Assembly: GCF_000369625.1 (NCBI RefSeq)
Contig: NZ_KB850112.1
Span: forward strand, 342,326-406,325
Direction of reading: 5' to 3'
DNA: 64,000 nucleotides
Source of the DNA: Acinetobacter variabilis
GTDB lineage: Bacteria > Pseudomonadota > Gammaproteobacteria > Pseudomonadales > Moraxellaceae
Part shown: piece after piece, positions 44,653 through 52,537 of the stretch
Position numbering within the stretch: the stretch's first letter is position 1
Layout: each line of letters starts with the position of its first letter
Notes under the pieces: model-generated
Told to the model about the DNA's origin: nothing
Database searches by the model: none
What the model saw: only the letters and a program-made list of their open reading frames with translations
Position numbers and translations under genes: made by a program

Positions 44653-44994
44653 TCAGATCTCCCACTCATGATTGCATTCACGGCATTTCCATTTTTTTTG
44701 ACTTTGCATGAAAGCCTGCATGGAAATTTTAAAATCAGGTAAATCTTTATAGAACATGAAGCCTGCGATCAGACAGATTATAAACACGATCACAGTAGCG
44801 GTCTGTAAAGTCGTACCTGCACCATCTCCAAAAATCCACATCGCGATGCTAATGATGACCAATAGCAATAATACAAACAGGGCAGGCACCAGCATGATCA
44901 GGCTTTTAGGCACGACAGGACGCGCCGCCGGTTGACCTGGCTGAGCCACGGGCATGATTTTTGGGCTTTGACATTTAGGGCAACGATATTGCAT
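44653..44994 (-). CDS. Small two-helix membrane protein with split zinc ribbon
   Basis: 113 residues. The first cysteine pair is at the N-terminus (MQYRCPKCQSPKIM) and the second at the very C-terminus (WKCRECNHEWEI). Between them lie two membrane helices (SLIMLVPALFVLLLLVIISI and ATVIVFIICLIAGFMFYKDL). A two-helix hairpin would put both CxxC pairs on the same side, where together they could bind one zinc ion. I do not recognise a named family and infer no function. It is monocistronic on the minus strand, with a terminator after it and the tRNA-Glu terminator upstream. Confidence 0.75.
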   Translation of the reverse strand: MQYRCPKCQSPKIMPVAQPGQPAARPVVPKSLIMLVPALFVLLLLVIISIAMWIFGDGAGTTLQTATVIVFIICLIAGFMFYKDLPDFKISMQAFMQSQKKWKCRECNHEWEI

Positions 44995-45081
44995 TACAAC
45001 TCCAAAATTCTAAATTACTGATTATTTTATCGGAAGATACGCAAAAACCGAAATACCGCCAATATAAAACAGACAGACAAT

Positions 45082-45113
45082 AAAAAACCCAAGTCACAAT
45101 GCTTGGGTTTTTT
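45082..45113 (-). terminator. Terminator of the gltX-tRNA unit
   Basis: AAAAAACCCAAG / CTTGGGTTTTTT around TCACAATG, about 25 bases after the 3' end of tRNA-Glu. Confidence 0.85.
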
Positions 45114-45137
45114 ATTAAGATGTTGCCATCTTGAATA

Positions 45138-45213
45138 TGGCGTCCCTACGGGGATTCGAACCCCGGTTACCGCCGTGAAAGGGCGATGTCCTAGGCCTCT
45201 AGACGATAGGGAC
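45138..45213 (-). tRNA. tRNA-Glu (anticodon TTC)
   Basis: 76 bases with encoded GCCA end. Acceptor GTCCCTA/TAGGGAC, anticodon loop CTTTCAC (TTC), T arm CCGGGG TTCGAAT CCCC. It is the last gene of a gltX-tRNA-Ala-tRNA-Glu array on the minus strand, so it lies beside the gene for the synthetase that charges it. Confidence 0.96.
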
Positions 45214-45249
45214 AAATGAGGCAAATACACAGGTAAAGCAAGACTTATT

Positions 45250-45325
45250 TGGTGGAGTCAAGGAGGATCGAACTCCTGACCTCTACAATGCCATTGTAGC
45301 GCTCTACCAACTGAGCTATGACCCC
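45250..45325 (-). tRNA. tRNA-Ala (anticodon GGC)
   Basis: 76 bases with encoded ACCA end. Acceptor GGGGTCA, D arm AGCTCAGTTGGTAGAGC, anticodon stem CTACA/TGTAG with loop ATGGCAT (GGC), T arm AGGAG TTCGATC CTCCT. The alanine identity pair at position 3:70 reads G-C or G-T depending on alignment; identity rests on the anticodon. It lies 57 bases after gltX. Confidence 0.95.
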
Positions 45326-45382
45326 AGTCTGTGTGAGCGCTATATTATGGATATAACGCTCAGCCGTCAACTAAAAAATAAA

Positions 45383-46891
45383 TTAAGCTTGATCAACTGC
45401 TTCATTTTTCGGCAGTTTCAGACTCTCATTCAGTTTCTCCCAAGCTTTTACTTCCTTTTTGCTAGGGCCACCGACAACTTCCAGCGCGTGGCGCAGACGA
45501 GCAAAAGTCAGATCCGGACCAATGGTAACCATGGTCTGCATAACTGGGGTAGAAGCGGTTGAACCGGCAATCGCAATAAAGAACGCTGGCATAAAGTCAC
45601 GTAATTTAATACCCATCTGATTCGCCAAATCCATCAGCGTTTGGCTGACAGTGTCATTGTTCCAGGTGAACAGGCTTTCCAGACGCCAGATCGCAAATTG
45701 CAGGCTTTGACGAACTTGTTCTTCAGAAAGTTTTTTGCTTTCGAACTGTTCTTTAGTCAAAGTCGGGAAATGGTTGAAATAATGCGCTGACCAATTCACT
45801 GCTTCAGACAGCAGATTGATCCGTGGTTGAATTGCAGCAGCGATTTCTTCCAGTTTGGCACGGTCTGCTTTCCAGGTCAGTAGGGTATCTAACAGTTCAG
45901 CAGGAGAGAGGGCTTTAATCCACTGACCATTTAACCAGTTCAGTTTCTCAACATCAAAGATTGGACCACCCAGAGAGACACGGTTAATATCAAAGTGTTC
46001 AATCATTTCAGCCAAAGTGAATTTTTCACGCTCATCTGGCATTGACCAGCCCATACGGCCCAGATAGTTCAGCAACGCTTCTGGCAATACACCGATGTCT
46101 TTATAGTAATTGATTGAAGTCGGGTTTTTGCGTTTCGACAGTTTTGATTTATCCGGATTACGCAGTAGCGGCATGTGGCACAGGACTGGCATATCCCAAC
46201 CAAAGTATTTGTACAGCAACTGATGTTTCGGTGCAGATGGAATCCATTCTTCACCACGAATCACATGCGTAATTTGCATTAGGTGATCATCAACCACGTT
46301 TGCCAGATGGTAAGTTGGCAGACCATCAGTTTTTAGCAGAATTTGCATGTCGACTTGCGCCCAGGGAATTTCTACTTCACCACGGAGCATGTCATTAAAG
46401 GTACATACCCCTTCAGTCGGCACTTTCATACGGATCACGTGCGGTTCACCAGCTGCCAGACGACGTGCCACTTCTTCTTTAGACAGTTTTAGACCGCGAC
46501 CATCGTAGCGTGGAGTTTCGCCACGCGCCTGCTGTTCAGCACGCATTTCATCCAGTTCTTGCGCTGTTGCGAAACAGTAGAAGGCATGACCTTTATCTAC
46601 CAGTTCTTCTGCGTATTTTTTATAGATGCTCATCCGTTCTGACTGACGATATGGTGCATGTGGACCACCGACATCTGGGCCTTCTGACCAGTTCAGGCCT
46701 AACCAGCGTAGTGAGTCCAGAATCATTTTTTCAGATTCAGGAGTAGAACGCAGCTGATCCGTATCTTCAATACGAAGAATAAATTCACCACCGTGCTGTT
46801 TGGCAAAACACAGGTTGAACAGGGCAATATAGGCAGTTCCCACATGCGGGAAACCGGTAGGAGAAGGTGCAATACGAGTACGAACAGTCAT
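45383..46891 (-). CDS. gltX: Glutamyl-tRNA synthetase
   Basis: 502 residues, class I synthetase. HIGH-type signature in [54 protein letters not shown], and KMSKS-type motif [17 protein letters not shown]. The C-terminal anticodon-binding helical domain follows from about residue 330. It charges tRNA-Glu, whose gene lies 170 bases downstream on the same strand. A TATAAT-type -10 (minus strand, at 46926-46931) precedes the start and overlaps the approach to the terminator of the next gene. The tail [17 protein letters not shown] is polar. Confidence 0.97.
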   Translation of the reverse strand: MTVRTRIAPSPTGFPHVGTAYIALFNLCFAKQHGGEFILRIEDTDQLRSTPESEKMILDSLRWLGLNWSEGPDVGGPHAPYRQSERMSIYKKYAEELVDKGHAFYCFATAQELDEMRAEQQARGETPRYDGRGLKLSKEEVARRLAAGEPHVIRMKVPTEGVCTFNDMLRGEVEIPWAQVDMQILLKTDGLPTYHLANVVDDHLMQITHVIRGEEWIPSAPKHQLLYKYFGWDMPVLCHMPLLRNPDKSKLSKRKNPTSINYYKDIGVLPEALLNYLGRMGWSMPDEREKFTLAEMIEHFDINRVSLGGPIFDVEKLNWLNGQWIKALSPAELLDTLLTWKADRAKLEEIAAAIQPRINLLSEAVNWSAHYFNHFPTLTKEQFESKKLSEEQVRQSLQFAIWRLESLFTWNNDTVSQTLMDLANQMGIKLRDFMPAFFIAIAGSTASTPVMQTMVTIGPDLTFARLRHALEVVGGPSKKEVKAWEKLNESLKLPKNEAVDQA

Positions 46892-46935
46892 AGCTGGATC
46901 TAATCTTAAATATAAAATTGCAGCTATTATAACGA

Positions 46936-46985
46936 AAAAGCCACATCACTTAATGCTTTATTCAACATTGAATGATGTGGCTTTT
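46936..46985 (-). terminator. Terminator of the small secreted protein gene
   Basis: AAAAGCCACATCA pairs with TGATGTGGCTTTT over a 24-base loop that can form a further small stem; on the minus strand it ends in TTTTTCG. Confidence 0.7.
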
Positions 46986-47030
46986 CAGGATGAGCAAAAT
47001 ATAACGAAGGTGGAGAACTAAAACTAAGTC

Positions 47031-47336
47031 TTATGAATTGCTCGGAGAAAAAATACTTTGCACAAAACGGGTAAAGCGCAGGTTTTGAGCTGCAAAAAAG
47101 CTTTGAGTCGGATTTGATTTGAACGCAGTCAGCGCTTTAAGTTCATCCTCAGTATGAAAAGCATTTTTATCAGCTTTATGTTGCTGAATTGCTTTTTCAA
47201 TTGGTGAGGTTTTCACTTCAATTGCATTTACAGAGGCTTTAGGTAGCTCTGTTTTTACAACTACAGCATGGCCAAGTTGAATCGAGAACAGCATGATAAG
47301 ACTTAGGATGCTGGCTGTGAATATTTTAAATTTCAT
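47031..47336 (-). CDS. Small secreted protein of unknown function
   Basis: 101 residues from ATG 47336, chosen because AGGAGG lies ten bases before it. Signal peptide MKFKIFTASILSLIMLFSIQ with cleavage near GHA. The mature 75 residues are hydrophilic (KTSPIEKAIQQHKADKNAFH) with a Phe/Arg-containing end (QNLRFTRFVQSIFSPSNS). No family recognised. Monocistronic, divergent from sbp with about 395 bases between. Confidence 0.7.
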   Translation of the reverse strand: MKFKIFTASILSLIMLFSIQLGHAVVVKTELPKASVNAIEVKTSPIEKAIQQHKADKNAFHTEDELKALTAFKSNPTQSFFAAQNLRFTRFVQSIFSPSNS

Positions 47337-47731
47337 ATCCAAACTTCCTCCTTAGCTCTGGTTAATCTTGTTTTGTTAAAAATGTTGTTATAATACTGGC
47401 TACAATCTAATCACATTCAGATATAAAAAAGTAGAACCAGGTCACATTTTTTACAAAAAACTAATATTTCTCTGTGGAAAATTACTAAATTTCAGAATTT
47501 CCACATTTAAGTTGCCTATTTGTAACAGATAACTGTGTAGAGATCGTGAAGAACTGTCTTATATTGTAGCAGGATATTAAATTTTTAGGTGAAAATGTAT
47601 CCGAAATGAATTGTGAGCATATATATCAAAAATAGAATATGATTGGATAAAATATTATAAGCACATGATTGTTAAGTGCTTTTTTATTTATATAGTGCTG
47701 GATAAAGATAAATTAGCAATGAGCTCCAATC
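47337..47731 (+). other. Intergenic region with orphan terminator upstream of sbp
   Basis: A rho-independent hairpin AAGCAC ... GTGCTT followed by TTTTTATTT occupies about 47659-47688 on the plus strand, 44 bases before the sbp start, although no plus-strand gene lies between 47343 and it. A TATAAT at 47389-47394 with TTGTTT 15 bases upstream could start a transcript. The segment may encode a small RNA or an attenuated sbp leader; otherwise it holds divergent promoters. Confidence 0.45.
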
Positions 47732-48736
47732 ATGAAAAAGATAATAACTTCTACTATTTTAGTATTACTTGGCGGAAGTGCCATTCCTGGCTATGCTGCT
47801 AAAGACTTTCTCAACGTTTCCCATGATCCGACCCGCGAATTCTATCAGGAATATAATGAAGAATTTGGCAAGTTCTGGAAACAGAGAACCGGGCAAGCAG
47901 TCAATTTTAAACAGTCGCATGGCGGTTCAGGCAAACAAGCACGCTCTGTGGTCGGTGGTTTGCAGGCCGATGTAGTCACATTGGCACTGGCCAATGACAT
48001 CGAAGAAATCGTTAATGCAGGCTTAATCAAAAAGGGCTGGCAGAAAGAGTTCCCAAGTAATTCGGCTCCTTATACCACTACGATTGTATTTCTGGTTCGT
48101 AAAGGCAATCCAAAACAGATTAAAGACTGGAATGATCTAACCAAACCAGGCGTTGAAATTATTACGCCAAACCCAAAAACCGGTGGTGCACCGCGCTGGA
48201 TTTATCTGTCGGCTTGGGGTTATGCCCTAAAACAGCCAGGTGGTAATGATGCCAAAGCCAAAGAACTGGTGAAAAAACTCTATGCCAATGTCAAAGTATT
48301 GGATTCAGGTGCGCGTGGTTCCTTAACGATCTTTGCTGAACGCGGGATCGGCGATGTATTACTCTCTTGGGAAAATGAAGCGTTATTGGCGACGCAAGGT
48401 CTGGGTAAAGATAAATATGAAATTATTTATCCTTCAATTTCCATTCTGGCTGAACCTTCAGTGGCGATTGTCGACAAGACCGTGGATAAAAATGGTAACC
48501 GTAATTTGGCCAAAGGTTATTTAAACTATTTATATTCACCAAAAGGGCAGGAGCTGGCAGCAAAATACTACTTCCGTCCACGTGATGCCAAAGCAGCAGC
48601 GAAATATGCAGCTCAATTCCCAAAAATCCAGACTTTTACTATTGATAAAGTCTTTGGCGGCTGGGCAAAAGCGTAGAAAACCCATTTTGTGAATGGAGCA
48701 ATTTACGATCAGATCTCTGCGGAAAACCGTAAATGA
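47732..48736 (+). pseudogene. sbp: Sulfate-binding protein, copy 1, with amber codon near the C-terminus
   Basis: Periplasmic sulfate/thiosulfate-binding protein with signal peptide MKKIITSTILVLLGGSAIPG ending GYAAKDFLNVSHDP. The frame stops at TAG 48674-48676 (GGWAKA-stop), but the next codons continue in frame as KTHFVNGAIYDQISAENRK to TGA 48734, matching KTHFVNGAIFDQI of copy 2, where the same position is CAG (Gln). One C-to-T change would explain it. The product has 314 residues instead of 334, losing the last helix; ligand-binding residues are upstream (KQSHGGSGKQARSVV, ALANDIEEIV), so residual function is possible. Confidence 0.85.
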
Positions 48737-48852
48737 TTTTAATTACCGAACCTTAATTTAGAAAGTGGATAATTAATTATCCGTTTTTTTTATATCTAAA
48801 GCATAAAATGCTATAAAAATAGAATAAGTCTTTAATCTAGATATTTTTATTA

Positions 48853-49926
48853 CGCAGATTCAAATCCCAAGTGCAACACATTTGTAGTTAGTTGAAAAAG
48901 TTAGGTGTATTCATAGAATCATTAGACTTTTTCAACTCGCAATTGGAAAGCACACAATGAAGAAATACACCCAACTTTCTCAAGATGAAAGATACGAAAT
49001 TTATGCTACTTTGAAAAGTAAAAGTTCAATCGCTACCCTTGCTCGGGAATTAGGACGTTCACGATCAACCATCTACCGTGAATTAAAAAGAAATACTGGG
49101 CAACGTGGATATAGAGCTCAACAGGCAGCTAAATTTGCAAGTCAAAGACGGTACCGTCCTTCATCATCAATGACAGCATTTGCCTTCGCTTATATTGATT
49201 ATTTGATTGGTTTGGACTGGTCACCCGAACAAATTTCAGGTGCTTTAACACAACGCGGTTGGCTGGATGTACCTTCACATGAGTGGATTTACCAGTACAT
49301 TTATCAAGATAAATCAAAAGGCGGTAAACTTCATCTACATTTAAGGCATCAGAAGAAATATCGAAAACGCGGTTACAAAAACACGGATCGTAGGGGTCAA
49401 ATCATTGATAAAACAAGTATTCACTGCCGAGACCAGGTCATTGATCAACGACAACGTTTAGGAGATTTCGAAGGTGACACGGTGATTGGTAAACATCATA
49501 AAGGTGCTTTATTGACTCTCGTTGATCGAAAGAGCCTGTATGTACATATTGTTCATTTAGGGCCAACAAGAGCATCCTCTCAAACGATTACTTGTGCATT
49601 AGATCGTTTACAAATGAGCCATGCTTATAGTGTGACATTTGATAATGGCAAAGAATTTTCCGAACACAAAAGAATTACTGATGCTGGCATAGAGACGTAT
49701 TTTGCTGATCCTTACAAGTCTATTCAGCGAGCTAGAAATGAAAATACGAATGGTTTAATCCGTCAATATCTGCCAAAATCATCATCGTTGGATGGCGTGT
49801 CAAACGAACAAATAGAGCAGATAGAATTTGCACTCAACCATCGTCCTAGAAAAACACTAGGTTGGTATACACCGAGTGAAGTTATGGCTGGTTTTTATAC
49901 TGTTGCACTTGCCGCTTGAATCCGCC
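48853..49926 (+). mobile_element. Intact IS30-family insertion sequence (about 1074 bp)
   Basis: Imperfect inverted repeats at the ends: left CGCAGATTCAAATCCCAAGT, right (inverted) GGCGGATTCAAGCGGCAAGT, both continuing GCAACA. Flanks carry a 3-bp TTA duplication (48850-48852 and 49927-49929), as usual for IS30. One intact transposase is inside; its stop lies within the right inverted repeat. It sits between two sbp paralogues without cutting either. ISAba125 is a well-known Acinetobacter IS30 member; identity with it needs a search. Confidence 0.88.
48957..49919 (+). CDS. IS30-family transposase
   Basis: 320 residues. N-terminal helix-turn-helix (YTQLSQDERYEIYATLKSKS; IATLARELGRSRSTIYRELK) followed by the IS30 linker with WSPEQISGAL. 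Catalytic DDE domain: first Asp in LGDFEGDTVIGKHHKGALLT (about residue 175), second in YSVTFDNGKEFSEHKRI (about 235), Glu in RNENTNGLIRQYLPK (about 265); C-terminal LNHRPRKTLGWYTPSEVM. Complete frame with ATG start. Confidence 0.95.
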   Translation: MKKYTQLSQDERYEIYATLKSKSSIATLARELGRSRSTIYRELKRNTGQRGYRAQQAAKFASQRRYRPSSSMTAFAFAYIDYLIGLDWSPEQISGALTQRGWLDVPSHEWIYQYIYQDKSKGGKLHLHLRHQKKYRKRGYKNTDRRGQIIDKTSIHCRDQVIDQRQRLGDFEGDTVIGKHHKGALLTLVDRKSLYVHIVHLGPTRASSQTITCALDRLQMSHAYSVTFDNGKEFSEHKRITDAGIETYFADPYKSIQRARNENTNGLIRQYLPKSSSLDGVSNEQIEQIEFALNHRPRKTLGWYTPSEVMAGFYTVALAA

Positions 49927-49994
49927 TTATATAAAACATGAAATTAAAACAAAAAATAACTAAATATTACCCTGTATGCACTTTGTTTGCTCAA

Positions 49995-50023
49995 TTGCGA
50001 AAAATAACTTTATTTCATATAGT
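49995..50023 (+). promoter_or_regulatory. Putative promoter of the second sbp gene
   Basis: TTGCGA at 49995-50000, 17-base spacer, TATAGT at 50018-50023, 34 bases before the sbp start. It is 66 bases beyond the right end of the IS30 element, so the core promoter survived insertion, but any operator further upstream was displaced. Confidence 0.55.
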
Positions 50024-50056
50024 TATATCTAATGAAGATAATCTCCCGATGCTCTT

Positions 50057-51076
50057 ATGAAAACTCAATTAAAATCACTGGTTAGTGTTGCCTTATTGGC
50101 AACAGGTCTGACATTTACTGCAACTGCGAGCCAAGCCGCGGATCGTGAATTCCTGAACGTTTCTTATGATGCAACCCGTGAATTCTATGACGAATTTAAC
50201 AAATCTTTTGGTGCCTACTGGAAAAAACGAACCGGTATTGATGTGAACTTTAAACAGTCACACGGCGGTTCAGGTAAACAGGCCCGTTCTGTGGTCGACG
50301 GTTTAAAAGGTGATGTGGTTACCTTGGCATTGGCAAACGATATTGAAGAGATCGTAAGATCTGGCCAGATTCAGCCAGGCTGGCAAAAAGAGTTCCCGCA
50401 TAATTCTGCACCTTATACTTCAACGATTGTCTTCATGGTGCGTAAGGGTAACCCTAAAGGAATTAAAGACTGGAAAGATCTGACTAAACCGGGCGTAGAA
50501 ATTATTACACCAAACCCGAAAACGGGTGGTTTGCCACGTTGGGTTTACCTGTCAGCTTGGGGTTATGCAGAGAAACAGCCGGGTGGTAGCAAAGCCAAAG
50601 CCCAAGAATTTGTCGGCAAGCTTTATAAAAACGTCAAAGTGATGGACTCTGCTGCACGTGCATCGATGACTACATTTGCTGAACGTAATATTGGTGATGT
50701 GCTGTTAACTTGGGAAAATGAAGCTCTGGTAACGCAAAAAACTCTGGGTAAAAATAAGTTTGATATCGTTTATCCATCTTTGACCATTTTGACTGAACCC
50801 TCTGTAGCCATCGTAGATCGTACAGTGGATAAAAATGGCAACAAATGGTTAGCTAAAGGTTATATCAACTATCTTTATTCTCCACTTGGTCAGGACATGG
50901 CAGCACGACATTTCTATCGTCCACGTAATGAGAAAGTCTTAGCCAAATATTCATCACAGTTCCCGAAAATTAAAACCTTTACCATTGATGAAGCGTTCGG
51001 TGGCTGGGCCAATGCACAGAAAACTCACTTTGTGAATGGCGCGATCTTCGACCAGATCTATAATTCGAAGCGTTAA
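50057..51076 (+). CDS. sbp: Sulfate-binding protein Sbp, copy 2
   Basis: 339 residues, periplasmic component of the CysTWA sulfate/thiosulfate ABC transporter. Signal peptide ending TFTATASQAA, then DREFLNVSYDATREFYDEFN. Ligand-site region FKQSHGGSGKQARSVVDGLK, then ALANDIEEIVRSGQIQPGWQ, PNPKTGGLPRWVYLSAWGYA and the full C-terminus AFGGWANAQKTHFVNGAIFD. About three quarters of residues match copy 1 over its length, by eye. No cysTWA genes are in the window, so the permease must lie elsewhere. A terminator follows. Confidence 0.94.
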   Translation: MKTQLKSLVSVALLATGLTFTATASQAADREFLNVSYDATREFYDEFNKSFGAYWKKRTGIDVNFKQSHGGSGKQARSVVDGLKGDVVTLALANDIEEIVRSGQIQPGWQKEFPHNSAPYTSTIVFMVRKGNPKGIKDWKDLTKPGVEIITPNPKTGGLPRWVYLSAWGYAEKQPGGSKAKAQEFVGKLYKNVKVMDSAARASMTTFAERNIGDVLLTWENEALVTQKTLGKNKFDIVYPSLTILTEPSVAIVDRTVDKNGNKWLAKGYINYLYSPLGQDMAARHFYRPRNEKVLAKYSSQFPKIKTFTIDEAFGGWANAQKTHFVNGAIFDQIYNSKR

Positions 51077-51107
51077 TCCATTGATTAAAAAATAAATTTA
51101 AAATATA

Positions 51108-51136
51108 AAAAAAGCTTCCTCGATGGAGGCTTTTTT
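51108..51136 (+). terminator. Terminator of sbp copy 2
   Basis: AAAAAAGCTTCC / GGAGGCTTTTTT around TCGAT, with one T-G pair. Confidence 0.85.
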
Positions 51137-51201
51137 ATCGACTGTCGAAAAATAAAAACGGTTTTCTCTATAGAAATTAATATTTATCTACAAAAAGTCG
51201 T

Positions 51202-51230
51202 TTGGAGCTTTAGCTAAACAGAGTGATAAT
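51202..51230 (+). promoter_or_regulatory. Putative promoter of the rsmH-mraY cell-wall cluster
   Basis: TTGGAG at 51202-51207, 17-base spacer, GATAAT at 51225-51230 preceded by GTGAT; about 38 bases before the rsmH start. Confidence 0.5.
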
Positions 51231-51267
51231 GTGCAGTTAAATTTTTCGCCCTATTGATTGAGTTTTT

Positions 51268-52179
51268 ATGTCACATATTTCTGTATTACTTCACGAAACG
51301 ATTGATGCCTTATTGGCTGGTCGCAATACGGGAATTTATGTGGATGGAACCTTTGGCCGCGGTGGGCATACACGTTTATTGCTTTCCAAATTGGATGAAA
51401 ATGCACGCGTCTACGCCTTCGATAAAGACCCGCAAGCATTGGCTGTTGCTGCAGAACTGGAACAGGAAGATTCACGGTTTAAAATTATTCATGCCAGCTT
51501 CGCTGATTTAAAACAGGCACTGGCTGAGCAGGGTATTGCAAGTGTAGATGGTGTGATGGCTGACTTAGGGGTGTCTTCACCGCAGCTGGATCAGGCAGAA
51601 CGTGGTTTCAGCTTTATGAAAGATGGCCCGCTGGATATGCGCATGGACAACTCGCAAGGTCCGACTGCAGCCGAATGGCTGGTAGATATTGAAGAAGAAG
51701 CACTGGCTAATGTGATTTTTCAGTATGGTGAAGAGCGTTATAGTCGCCGTATAGCCAAAGCGATCAAGGCTGCTGGATATATTGATACCACAGCCAAACT
51801 GGCGGAAATTGTGAAAGTTGCCCATCCAAAATGGGAAAAAAATAAACATGCTGCCACCCGAACTTTCCAGGCAATTCGTATTGCTATTAATAAAGAATTA
51901 GAAGATATTGAAACTTTCCTCCCTCAAGCGGTTGAAATTTTAAAACCAGAGGGACGTTTGGCTGTCATCAGCTTCCACTCACTGGAAGACCGGTTGATTA
52001 AGCAGTTTATTCAAAAAGAATCAACGCTTGAAGAAGATTCAGGCTGGGGAATGCCGCAACAACAAAAGGATACGCGACGTTTAAAGAAAATCGCCCGGGT
52101 CAAGGCAAGTGATGAGGAAGTTAAAGCCAATCCTCGTTCACGTAGCGCATGGCTGCGCGTGGCAGAACGTTTAGCTTAA
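51268..52179 (+). CDS. rsmH: 16S rRNA (cytosine-1402-N4)-methyltransferase RsmH
   Basis: 303 residues. SAM motif VDGTFGRGGHTRLLLSKL, DKDPQALAVAAEL, DGVMADLGVSSPQLDQAERG, and C-terminal AVISFHSLEDRLIKQF and NPRSRSAWLRVAERL. It methylates C1402 in the ribosomal P site. In most bacteria this gene follows mraZ at the start of the dcw cluster; here no mraZ precedes it and sbp lies upstream on the same strand behind a terminator. Ten bases separate it from ftsL. Confidence 0.96.
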   Translation: MSHISVLLHETIDALLAGRNTGIYVDGTFGRGGHTRLLLSKLDENARVYAFDKDPQALAVAAELEQEDSRFKIIHASFADLKQALAEQGIASVDGVMADLGVSSPQLDQAERGFSFMKDGPLDMRMDNSQGPTAAEWLVDIEEEALANVIFQYGEERYSRRIAKAIKAAGYIDTTAKLAEIVKVAHPKWEKNKHAATRTFQAIRIAINKELEDIETFLPQAVEILKPEGRLAVISFHSLEDRLIKQFIQKESTLEEDSGWGMPQQQKDTRRLKKIARVKASDEEVKANPRSRSAWLRVAERLA

Positions 52180-52189
52180 TAGGCACATC

Positions 52190-52522
52190 ATGAAAACTGA
52201 AGTGGTTGATAAAAAAACAGAAAAGTTATGGCTGAAAAAAGTCATTGTTTACCTCATATTAATGTTGATGGTCTTCATCAGTGCGGTATTTGTCGTCTTC
52301 CAGGTCTTTGAATACCGTCAGGATAACCGCAAACTGAGTACCTATCTGCGTGAACGGGATGACCTGAATGCAGAGTGGGGACGTTTGCTGATTGAACAGC
52401 AGACCTTTGGTGCGACCGCGCAGATTGGTACCCGTGCAGTGACTCAGTTAAGGATGTATTCACCTCCGATTTCACAGAGTGTCGTAATTTCCTTACCACA
52501 ACCTTCAGATGAGAAAAAATAA
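52190..52522 (+). CDS. ftsL: Cell-division protein FtsL
   Basis: 110 residues. Short cytoplasmic start, one membrane helix (VIVYLILMLMVFISAVFVVF), then a periplasmic coiled-coil (FEYRQDNRKLSTYLRERDDL, NAEWGRLLIEQQTF). FtsL joins FtsB and FtsQ and activates FtsWI at the septum. Identity rests on topology and position between rsmH and ftsI. Confidence 0.92.
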   Translation: MKTEVVDKKTEKLWLKKVIVYLILMLMVFISAVFVVFQVFEYRQDNRKLSTYLRERDDLNAEWGRLLIEQQTFGATAQIGTRAVTQLRMYSPPISQSVVISLPQPSDEKK

Positions 52523-52537
52523 GGCTAGCGCTCGAAC

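Noticed and set aside
49903..49933. Outward hybrid promoter at the right end of the IS30 element
   Set aside because: The TTGCAC to TATATA spacing is 19 bases and a better native promoter lies downstream.
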